A stretch of 49,805 nt of DNA from JANMQK01 sp031370485 (GTDB lineage: Bacteria > Acidobacteriota > Polarisedimenticolia > Gp22-AA2). The notes below the pieces were generated by a model. The model saw nothing but the letters and a program-made list of their open reading frames with translations, did not search any database and was not told the origin of the DNA. The position numbers and the translations under genes were made by a program. Shown here piece by piece: positions 38,448 to 46,000 of the stretch; within the stretch, counting starts at the first letter, position 1; each line of letters starts with the position of its first letter. Location of the stretch: positions 1-49,805 of the forward strand of contig JANMQK010000006.1 of NCBI GenBank assembly GCA_031370485.1. The letters run 5' to 3'.

Positions 38448-39679
38448 CCGCCGCTCCCGGGGGACGCGCTCTTCAGCTCCAAGGCCGAATCACGGCCGCG
38501 GGTTCGCAGCTTCTGGAACAACTCCATCTCACGGCGGTAGAGATCCTCCTCGCCGCGCGCGCGGTGGATCCCGGCAAGGAAATAGTGCGGCTCGGCGAAC
38601 TCCGGATTCTCCGCTATCGCCCGGCGCAGCGCCGCTATCGCCTCGTCGAGGCGGCCGGACAGGGCCAGAAGGCGCCCCATCTCCATCAGGGCCCTCTCGC
38701 TGTGAGGATCGAGATGGAGGCTCGTGTCGAGCTCCCGCTGCGCGTCCTCGCGCCTCCCGAGGGCGATGTAAACAGAGCCGAGAAAAAGATGCGCCTGCGC
38801 GTCGTCCGGATCCTCGGCGATCACCGCCTCGAACTCCCGCAGCGCCGTGCCGTAGTCCTCGCGGTTGAACGCCTCGGCCCCGCCCGACCGGTGGCCGCGG
38901 ACCCGGTCCTCGACTCTCTTGTGCGACAGGGCCGCCGCGTGGGCCTCCCGGAAGCGTTTCGCCTCGTCCTTGCGGCCCCAGCGCATCTCGATCGTGCTCA
39001 GGTGGCTGAGAGCTCCGAGGTGTCCCGGAGAAATCTTCAGGACCTGCCTCATCTCCCCGGCCGCCCCGTCGAGGCTCCCCTGCGCCTCCAGGCTGAGCCC
39101 GAGGACGTAATGCGCCTCGGGGTGGTCCGGCCGTTTCCCGATGGCCTCGCGGGCCGCGGCCTCCGCGGCCCCGGGGTGACCCCGGCGCAGATCGAGGAGC
39201 GCTCCCTTCACGAGGGCCGAGAGATTGCCCGGGTCGCGCCGCCGGACCTCGTCGAGCGCCGCCAGCGCTTCGTCATAGCGCCCGGTATCGATGAGGACCG
39301 CCGCCAGGCCGAGCCAGGCAAAGGTCGACGACGGCTCGACCGCGAGCGCCTTGCGGAAGGACTCCTCCGCCTGACGGTAGCGGTCGCTCGTCGCGTAGAT
39401 CGAGCCCAGTGCCTCGATCGTCGTCCGGTCGCCGGAGTCCGCCTTGAGGGCCTGCGCGAGCAGCGGCTCGGCCCCCTTGAAATCCCCCTTGCGGAAGAGA
39501 AGCATCCCCGTGTCGCGCGGAGGCGCCTGCGGGGGAGCGCCGGCAGGCGGTTCGCTGGCCGACGGTTCGCCGGTGGCCGCCGCCGGAGGCTGGCGCTGCG
39601 GTTGGTCCCCACCGCTGCACGCCATGACGAGGGCCAGCGCCGCTGGGACCAGGAAAGCCTGCCGGTTCGTGTTGAACAT
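38444..39679 (-). CDS. TPR-repeat lipoprotein
   Basis: The 411-residue protein has a lipobox ending at Cys21 (ALVMAC), a Pro/Ala-rich linker, and about nine tetratricopeptide repeats (residues about 60-395). Repeat signatures include RYRQAEESFRKALAVEPSS, RYDEALAALDEVRRRDPGN, EDYGTALREFEAVIAEDPDD and RLDEAIAALRRAIAENPEF. TPR domains assemble protein complexes. It is coupled to the CRTAC1-like gene by a 4-base overlap, so both probably act together on the outer side of a membrane. A TAGAAT hexamer 6 bases before the ATG and no Shine-Dalgarno sequence suggest a leaderless message. Confidence 0.88.
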   Translation of the reverse strand: MFNTNRQAFLVPAALALVMACSGGDQPQRQPPAAATGEPSASEPPAGAPPQAPPRDTGMLLFRKGDFKGAEPLLAQALKADSGDRTTIEALGSIYATSDRYRQAEESFRKALAVEPSSTFAWLGLAAVLIDTGRYDEALAALDEVRRRDPGNLSALVKGALLDLRRGHPGAAEAAAREAIGKRPDHPEAHYVLGLSLEAQGSLDGAAGEMRQVLKISPGHLGALSHLSTIEMRWGRKDEAKRFREAHAAALSHKRVEDRVRGHRSGGAEAFNREDYGTALREFEAVIAEDPDDAQAHLFLGSVYIALGRREDAQRELDTSLHLDPHSERALMEMGRLLALSGRLDEAIAALRRAIAENPEFAEPHYFLAGIHRARGEEDLYRREMELFQKLRTRGRDSALELKSASPGSGG

Positions 39680-39685
39680 CGGGGG

Positions 39686-39691
39686 ATTCTA
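39686..39691 (-). promoter_or_regulatory. -10 box (TAGAAT), probable leaderless start
   Basis: On the minus strand TAGAAT ends 6 bases before the ATG at 39679, with only C and G between. Transcription would begin at or just inside the start codon. Confidence 0.5.
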
Positions 39692-39769
39692 GACCACTTC
39701 CTGGCCCGCGGCCTTCCCGCCCGTGGAGGTCTGTGCCAAGATGGGGGCGCCAGAGCGAGCGGAGGAGCG

Positions 39770-41722
39770 ATGGAGTCCATCAAGCAGGAGATCGGCGAGG
39801 TGCTACGCCGCCTCCTTGAAGAGAAATACGGGTATGCCGCCGGGTCGATCGCCGTGGAGCACCCGCCGCAGCCCGGGATGGGAGACCTGGCGTCCCCGGT
39901 CGCCTTCGAGCTCGCAAAAAGGCTCCGGCGCCCCCCGCGGGCCATCGCCCAGGAGCTCGCCGCTGCCTTCCCCCCGCTGCCGGGCCTGGCGCGGGTCGAG
40001 GCGGGGGGGGCCGGCTACCTGAATCTCTTCCTCGACCGGGGGGCGGCGCTGCGCGCGCTGGCGCGGGAGATCACCGCGCCCCCCTCCCCTCCCGGGGGCG
40101 AAAAAATCATCGTCGAGCACACGAACATCAACCCGAACAAGGCGGCCCACATCGGCCATCTCCGGAACGCCGTCCTCGGAGACAGCCTCGCCCGGTGCCT
40201 GCGCTTCCTGGGGAGCCGGGTCGAGGTGCAGAACTACATCGACGACACCGGCGTGCAGGTGGCCGACGTCCTGATCGGCTTCCGCGAGATCCTCGGGTTC
40301 GGCCTGGCGGAGGTCCGCGCCCTCCCCGAGCCGATCGACCGGTACTGCTGGGACCTCTACGCGCGGGTCACGCAGATGTACCAGACGCAGCCCGAAAAGA
40401 AGGCCATGCAGCCTGAGGTCCTCAAGGAGCTCGAGGAGGGGACGAGCGAGCTGGCGGCGCTCGCCGCCCACCTGACGCGCCGGCTCGTCGGATGCCATCT
40501 CGACACCATGGCCCGGATCGGCGTGCGCTATGACCTCCTCCCCTGGGAGGGGGACATCCTGGGCTTCCGGTTCTGGGAGAAGGCCTTCGGCCTGCTCAAG
40601 GAGCGCGGGGCGATCACGCGCCTCGAGACCGGCGAGAGGAAGGGCTGCTGGGTCATGGCCCTTGAAGGGCCGCGGTTCGAGGATCTGAAGGAGGCGGAGA
40701 AGATCATCGTGCGCAGCAACGGCACCGTGACCTACGTCGGGAAAGACATCGCCTACCAGCTCTGGAAGTTCGGCCTCCTGGGCTCCGATTTCCGCTACGC
40801 CCCCTTCCGCGACGAGCCGGACGGCCACCGCGTCTGGTCGAGCACCCTGGGAGAAGGGGTCGAGCCGCACCCGCCGTTTGGTCATGCCGGCCGCGTCGTC
40901 AACGTGATTGACGTGAGGCAGGCCTATCTCCAGGCGATCGTCGTCAGCGGCCTCAAGGCCCTGGGCTACGCCGAGCAGGCGGAGCGCTCGACCCATTTCG
41001 GTTACGAGATGGTCGCGCTCACCCCGGCGAGCGCCCTTAAGCTCGGCGTGACCCTGACCGATGAGGACCGGGGCCGCCCCTTCATCGGCATGTCGGGCCG
41101 CCGCGGGCTCGGGATCAAGGCGGACGACCTTCTCGACGCGCTCGAGGCCCAGGCGCTGCGCGAGGTCACGAGCCGCAGCCCGGAGCTCGCGCCCGGGGAG
41201 GCGGCGTCCCTCTCCAAGGCAATCGCCGTCGGGGCGCTGCGCTACTTCATGCTGAAGTTCACGAGGAACAAGGTCCTGGCGTTCGATTTCGACGAGGCGC
41301 TCGCGTTCGAGGGGGAGAGCGGGCCTTACCTGCAATACGCGGCGGTGAGGGCCCAGGCCATCTTCGAAAAGATGGCGGCCGCCGGCGGCCCCGGCGAGGA
41401 GGAGGCGTCCCGCCTGGCCCTGGAAGCCGACTTCGACCTGCCGCCGGGCGAGGCGGCGGAGGAGCACTGGGCGCTCGCCACCCAGATCGCCCGCTTCAGG
41501 GAGACGGTCGCCGTCGCCGTCCAGGGCCTCGAGCTGTCCCAGATCGCCAAGTATTCCTTCGGGCTGGCGCAACGTTTCAGCTCCTTCTACCACAAGTATC
41601 CGGTCATGAAGGAGCCCGACCCGCGCTGGCACCGCGCGCGCGTCGTCCTCACCCGCCTCTTCCTCGGCCAGATGCGCCGGGCGCTCGACGTGATGGGGAT
41701 GCCGGTCCCTCCGCGCATGTGA
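39770..41722 (+). CDS. argS: Arginyl-tRNA synthetase
   Basis: ArgS charges tRNA-Arg with arginine. The 650-residue enzyme has the N-terminal additional domain (about residues 1-95, including PQPGMGDLASPVAFELAKRL). The HIGH motif is HIGHLRNAVLGDSL at 127, and FDFDEALAFEGESGPYLQYA and the DALR-type anticodon domain (about 530-650) follow. The KMSKS-equivalent loop is GMSGRRGLGIKADDLL (from 440) instead of the more common KMSTRKG, a variant found in some ArgS lineages. The ATG at 39770 is preceded by GGAGGAG with short spacing; the frame continues far upstream antisense to the TPR gene and that part is not coding. The protein is longer than the roughly 560-580 residues of many bacterial ArgS. 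Confidence 0.95.
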   Translation: MESIKQEIGEVLRRLLEEKYGYAAGSIAVEHPPQPGMGDLASPVAFELAKRLRRPPRAIAQELAAAFPPLPGLARVEAGGAGYLNLFLDRGAALRALAREITAPPSPPGGEKIIVEHTNINPNKAAHIGHLRNAVLGDSLARCLRFLGSRVEVQNYIDDTGVQVADVLIGFREILGFGLAEVRALPEPIDRYCWDLYARVTQMYQTQPEKKAMQPEVLKELEEGTSELAALAAHLTRRLVGCHLDTMARIGVRYDLLPWEGDILGFRFWEKAFGLLKERGAITRLETGERKGCWVMALEGPRFEDLKEAEKIIVRSNGTVTYVGKDIAYQLWKFGLLGSDFRYAPFRDEPDGHRVWSSTLGEGVEPHPPFGHAGRVVNVIDVRQAYLQAIVVSGLKALGYAEQAERSTHFGYEMVALTPASALKLGVTLTDEDRGRPFIGMSGRRGLGIKADDLLDALEAQALREVTSRSPELAPGEAASLSKAIAVGALRYFMLKFTRNKVLAFDFDEALAFEGESGPYLQYAAVRAQAIFEKMAAAGGPGEEEASRLALEADFDLPPGEAAEEHWALATQIARFRETVAVAVQGLELSQIAKYSFGLAQRFSSFYHKYPVMKEPDPRWHRARVVLTRLFLGQMRRALDVMGMPVPPRM

Positions 41723-41807
41723 CGTCACGACACGACGGGCAAAAACCAGCCCCCAAGGGTGCTGCATGCGGCTCGCAGCAGCTCAACGCCGCCGATTTTC
41801 CGTGTGT

Positions 41808-41813
41808 TATGAT
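41808..41813 (+). promoter_or_regulatory. Extended -10 box (TGTTATGAT) for the S55 peptidase gene
   Basis: TG-N-TATGAT forms an extended -10 element in the gap after argS. The hexamer is at 41808-41813. The leader to the preferred ATG at 41904 would be about 80 bases. Confidence 0.4.
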
Positions 41814-41903
41814 TCAAGGGCGTATGCAATCTGCGCCTACGATCGAGGTTGGATGACTCACGGTACTCACACCAGGACCGGCGCCGGCCCGGCGGGGCGA
41901 ATC

Positions 41904-43709
41904 ATGAAGTCGTCGGTCCTGCCTCTGGCCCTGCTCGCGTCGCTCACCGCCGTCACCGCAGCCGAACAAGGCATCATCCCGTTCAGCGAGATCAGGCCGG
42001 GAATGACCGGGGTCGGACGCACCGTCTTCAGCGGCACGAAGATCGAGGATTTCCAGGTGGAGGTGATCGGCACGCTGGAGAACGTCGCGCCCCGGCGCAA
42101 CCTGATCCTGGTGCGGCTGTCCGGGGGGCCCCTGGCCACGACCGGCGTTCTCGCCGGCATGAGCGGCAGCCCGGTCTACATCAAGGATCGTCTCGCGGGG
42201 GCGGTCGGCTTCACCTGGGCCTTCTCCAAGGAGGCGGTGGCCGGGGTGACCCCCATCCAGGAGATGCTGGCGATCGAGGACAAGGAGACACCGTCCGTCG
42301 CGTCCCGCGCCCGGGCACCGCTCCCTCCGGAGGCGGGGACAGCGGGCCTCGGCTTCCTCAGGGATCCGCGCGGACTCCCGGCCTACTTCTCCTCGTACTT
42401 CGACAGGCTGCCGTCCGAAGGAAAGGCCAGCTCCCCCATGACCCCCATCGCGACCCCGCTCCTGTTCGCGGGGATGCCGCGCGCCACCCTCGACGCCCTG
42501 GCGCCGGGGCTCCTGCGCGCCGGGCTGGTGCCGATCCAGGGAGGGTCGGCCGGCAAGGGGGCGGCCCAGGGCAGCGAGGCGGATCTCGTCCCGGGCGCCG
42601 GCGTGGGGCTGCGCCTGGCGCGAGGCGACGTCGACATCTCGGCGATCTGCACGGTCACCCACCGCGAACGCGATCGGCTCCTGGCCTGCGGGCATCCGCT
42701 TCTCAACCTGGGACCGGTCGACCTCATCATGACGACCGCCTCGGTCAACGGGCTTCTCCCTTCGCTGCAGGAGTCGTTCAAGTTCGCCTCCGCCGGGGAC
42801 GACGTCGGGGTCTTCCGGCAGGATCGGTCGACCGGCGTGCTCGGCTATGTCGGCAAGAAACCGAGGACGATCCCGATCAGGGTCGAGATGCAGCCCGAGA
42901 AGGGACCCGGCAGGCGCTACGCGTTCGACGTGGTGGAGGATCCCTTTCTCGCCCCCTACATCATCTACGCGGCCCTGAACGGTGTTCTCAGCAGCGAGGA
43001 GAAGGACTACGGCGATGTCACGCTGGCCTACAAGGACGGCTCGACCATCAAGGTGGCCGGAGAGGACGACATCAACCTGGGCAACCTGTTCTCGGGCGAT
43101 CTCGCCCGGATGTACGCCTCCGGAACGGTCGCTTTCCTGACGCAGATCCTGTTGAACAGCGAGTACCGGTCGGTCCACATCAACGGGATCAACCTGATCC
43201 TGGGGACGGCCGACGGACGCCGCACGGCCCGGCTGGAACGGGCCTGGGCCAGCCAGGACCGGGTGCACGCGGGGGACAGGCTTCAAGTGTCGGTCACGAT
43301 CCGGCCGTTCCGCGATCCCGAAGTGACCCGCCAGATCGACATCCAGATCCCGGAGGGGGTGCAGCCGGGACGGCTGGTCCTTCAGGTCGGCGACAGCCTG
43401 GCGCTGGCCCGGACGGAGCAGGACGACGACGACTTCATGCCCAAGGACCTCAAGCAGCTGATCTGGCTGATCAACCACCTTCGCAAGAACAACAGGATCT
43501 ACGCCGTGCTCACCCGCGGGGACAACGGCATCGTGTTCCAGGGCCAGCGCCTGCCGAACCTGCCTCCCTCGGTCGCGCAGGTGATGGTCCGCCCGCAGAC
43601 GCGCGGCAACTACCTCAGGGTGTTCTACCGGGGGATTGCCGAAGAGGCCGTCGAGACCGACTACGCGATTGACGGCTACAAACTGCTCTCCGTCGATGTG
43701 GAGGAATGA
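41904..43709 (+). CDS. SpoIVB S55-type serine peptidase-like protein, secreted
   Basis: From the ATG at 41904 the product has 601 residues and an immediate signal peptide (MKSSVLPLALLASLTAVTAA); ATG 41853 is an alternative. S55-type elements are present: the domain start IRPGMTGVGRTVFSGT, the Ser motif GMSGSPVY (85-92), and the His motif LACGHPLLNLGP (His264). In Bacillus SpoIVB, which cleaves a sporulation protein, the His precedes the Ser; here the order is reversed. No sporulation genes are present and a PDZ domain is not evident. The C-terminal 300 residues are beta-rich and unassigned. The next gene begins 2 bases after the stop, so the two products probably work together in the envelope. 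Confidence 0.8.
   Translation: MKSSVLPLALLASLTAVTAAEQGIIPFSEIRPGMTGVGRTVFSGTKIEDFQVEVIGTLENVAPRRNLILVRLSGGPLATTGVLAGMSGSPVYIKDRLAGAVGFTWAFSKEAVAGVTPIQEMLAIEDKETPSVASRARAPLPPEAGTAGLGFLRDPRGLPAYFSSYFDRLPSEGKASSPMTPIATPLLFAGMPRATLDALAPGLLRAGLVPIQGGSAGKGAAQGSEADLVPGAGVGLRLARGDVDISAICTVTHRERDRLLACGHPLLNLGPVDLIMTTASVNGLLPSLQESFKFASAGDDVGVFRQDRSTGVLGYVGKKPRTIPIRVEMQPEKGPGRRYAFDVVEDPFLAPYIIYAALNGVLSSEEKDYGDVTLAYKDGSTIKVAGEDDINLGNLFSGDLARMYASGTVAFLTQILLNSEYRSVHINGINLILGTADGRRTARLERAWASQDRVHAGDRLQVSVTIRPFRDPEVTRQIDIQIPEGVQPGRLVLQVGDSLALARTEQDDDDFMPKDLKQLIWLINHLRKNNRIYAVLTRGDNGIVFQGQRLPNLPPSVAQVMVRPQTRGNYLRVFYRGIAEEAVETDYAIDGYKLLSVDVEE
43700..43704 (+). promoter_or_regulatory. Ribosome binding site GGAGG for the beta-propeller gene
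   Basis: GGAGG lies inside the last codons of the S55 gene, six bases before the GTG at 43711. It supports that GTG over an in-frame ATG at 43696 that overlaps the site itself. Confidence 0.55.
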
Positions 43710-43710
43710 C

Positions 43711-45990
43711 GTGGCTGCGCGGCTCGAAGGTCCGGCCCGGCTCGGTGTCATAGGCTTTGTCCTGCTCTTGGGCGTCTCCCCTGTCGCGGCGGTCACGCCG
43801 GTCCTCTGGACCGTGGGGAGCCTGGACGAGTTCGAGAAAGGGAAGCCCGACGGCGTCGCGGTGGGGGCCATGGGCGATCTGGCGCTCGCGCCGGGGCTTC
43901 GTCCGGTGAAGCTGCCGCCGCTTGAAGAATCGGCGGAGCCGTTTCTCTGGTCCGAGGTGGTGGATTCCAGGGGCACGCTATACCTGGGGGCCGGCAACGG
44001 CGGGGCGATCTACCGGGTGCCCGCGGGGGCCGCCGGATCGGTCTACTTCCAGACCGGTGATCTCGCCGTCCACGCCCTGGCGCTCGACAAGTCCGACACC
44101 CTCTACGCCGGCTCCTCGCCGCAGGGGAAGATCTACCGCATCACGGGGGAGGCCAAGGGGGAAGTCTACTTCCAGCCCGAGGACCGCTATATCTGGGCGC
44201 TCCAGGTCGGGCCGAAGGGAGAGCTCTACGCCGCGACCGGGGAGCGCGGGATCATCTACAAGATCACCGCCAAGGGGAAAGCGGAGAGGTTTTTCGACAC
44301 CGAGGAATTTCACATCACCTCGCTCGCCTTCGACGCCAAGGGAAACCTCCTGGCGGGGAGCGACGGCAAGGGGCTGCTCTACCGCATCGACCCCCAGGGA
44401 AAGCCGACCGTCCTCTACGACTCGGCGCTGCGCGAGATCAACGCCATCGCCGTCGACCCCCGAGGGGTCGTGTACGCCTCGGCCATCGGCACGGAAAGCG
44501 AGCTCTCCGTGCCGCCTCTCCGCGCGCCGCAAGCGGCGCCGGCCGGCAAGGAACCGGTTCCGCCCGGCGTCCCCCAGGCACCGGAAGTGCCGATACCGGG
44601 CATCGAGTCCGGCCCGACCGCCACCATCACCGTGACGGCAAGCGCCACGGGGGCGGGCCAGCAGGCCGCGGGGCAACTCCCCAGGAGCGAGGTCTACCGC
44701 ATCGACCCGGACGGCACGACGACGGTCATCTGGTCCTCGCAATCGGAAACGGTCTACAGCCTGCTGCTCGACGGGGCGGGGCGCCTGATTCTCGGGACCG
44801 GCGAGCCTGCCCGGATCCGGGCGGTCACGGGTCCGCAGCAGAGCTCTCTGCTGGCCCGGCTCTCCGAGTCCCAGGTGACCAGCATGGCCTCGGGCCCCGG
44901 CCAGAAGACGTTTATCGCCACGAGCAATGTCGGCAGGGTCTACATGCTCGACGCCGCGGGCGCCGAGAGCGGCACCTTTCTTTCAGCGCCGCGCGACGCC
45001 CAGACCGTCGCCCGGTGGGGCCGCATCTCCTGGCGCGCCGGCCTCCCCGCGGGGGCGAAGGTCGAGCTGGCGACACGCTCGGGGAACAGCGGCCTGCCGG
45101 ACGCCACGTGGAGCGACTGGTCCCCCGCCTACGCCAGCCCGGAGGGGAGCAGCGTGACCAGCCCTACCGCCCGCTTCCTGCAGTGGCGGGCCCGGCTGAC
45201 CCGCCAGGGGACAGGTCCGGGACCGACCCTGTACGCCGTCTCGGTGGCCTACCTCCAGGCGAATCTCCCTCCGACCCTCAGGACACTCAACATCGAGCCT
45301 CCGGGCGTGGTCAGGGAACGGCTCCCCTACGTCCCCGAACCGGACCCCGCCGATCTGGCGTTCACCGGGATCCGCGTCGACGCCGACGGAGCGCGGCTCG
45401 GGCCTTCCGGAGGATCGGTCCCGGAGAAAAAGATCTACGTCCGGGGCATGCGGGCGGTGGACTGGGACGCCGACGATCCCAACGACGACACCCTCGCGTA
45501 CGACCTCTGGTTCCGCGGGGAGGGAGAGACCGCTTGGAAGCCGCTCGCCCGCAGGCTTGGCGAATCCTATTTCGCCTTCGACTCGATGCAGCTTCCGGAC
45601 GGCCTCTACCGGGTCCGCGTCGACGCGAGCGACGCGCACTCCAACCCGGGGAGCGACGCCAAGACCGCCACGCTGACAAGCGAGGCGTTCCTCGTGGACA
45701 ACACGCCGCCCACGGTGCAGGTCACGGCCCGGAAGGGATCCAAGGGAGCGGCGGTCGTAATCGACGCCACAGCAGTCGACACGATGGGGCCGATCACCGC
45801 CGCGGAATACTCGGTCGACGCGGCCGGCTGGACGAAGCTCGCACCGCAGGATGGCGTCAGCGACTCCCGGTCGGAGGCCTATACGCTGTCTCTCGACGGG
45901 CTCAGGCCGGGAGAGCACACGGTGATCCTCAAAGTGAGCGACCTGCTCGGCAATGTGGGAGCGGGAAAAGCAACCTTCACCTCCGAATAG
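43711..45990 (+). CDS. Secreted beta-propeller protein with C-terminal Ig-like domains
   Basis: The 759-residue product has a signal peptide (about residues 10-28, LGVIGFVLLLGVSPVAAV). A propeller of repeated blades follows, each with a G-x-(I/L)-Y-R/K-(I/V) core: GGAIYRVPAGAAG, QGKIYRITGEAKG, RGIIYKITAKGKA, GKGLLYRIDPQGK, RSEVYRIDPDGTT and VGRVYMLDAAGAE. A Pro/Ala-rich linker (about 265-320) splits the blades. The C-terminal 300 residues look like Ig/FnIII-type beta domains (WDADDPNDDTLAYDLWFRG, VDNTPPTVQVTARKG). The protein probably binds ligands or polymer outside the cytoplasm. It sits directly behind the S55 peptidase gene, which suggests a shared task. I do not recognise a named family. 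Confidence 0.8.
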   Translation: MAARLEGPARLGVIGFVLLLGVSPVAAVTPVLWTVGSLDEFEKGKPDGVAVGAMGDLALAPGLRPVKLPPLEESAEPFLWSEVVDSRGTLYLGAGNGGAIYRVPAGAAGSVYFQTGDLAVHALALDKSDTLYAGSSPQGKIYRITGEAKGEVYFQPEDRYIWALQVGPKGELYAATGERGIIYKITAKGKAERFFDTEEFHITSLAFDAKGNLLAGSDGKGLLYRIDPQGKPTVLYDSALREINAIAVDPRGVVYASAIGTESELSVPPLRAPQAAPAGKEPVPPGVPQAPEVPIPGIESGPTATITVTASATGAGQQAAGQLPRSEVYRIDPDGTTTVIWSSQSETVYSLLLDGAGRLILGTGEPARIRAVTGPQQSSLLARLSESQVTSMASGPGQKTFIATSNVGRVYMLDAAGAESGTFLSAPRDAQTVARWGRISWRAGLPAGAKVELATRSGNSGLPDATWSDWSPAYASPEGSSVTSPTARFLQWRARLTRQGTGPGPTLYAVSVAYLQANLPPTLRTLNIEPPGVVRERLPYVPEPDPADLAFTGIRVDADGARLGPSGGSVPEKKIYVRGMRAVDWDADDPNDDTLAYDLWFRGEGETAWKPLARRLGESYFAFDSMQLPDGLYRVRVDASDAHSNPGSDAKTATLTSEAFLVDNTPPTVQVTARKGSKGAAVVIDATAVDTMGPITAAEYSVDAAGWTKLAPQDGVSDSRSEAYTLSLDGLRPGEHTVILKVSDLLGNVGAGKATFTSE

Positions 45991-46000
45991 GCTCCCCGGC

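Noticed and set aside
38564..39769. Long upstream extension of the argS frame
   Set aside because: It is antisense to the TPR lipoprotein gene, has skewed composition, and no ArgS homology. The open frame reflects high GC content.
41755..41782. TGCTGC-N9-GCAGCA repeat after argS as a terminator
   Set aside because: Only six base pairs, large loop and no T-tract; too weak to call.
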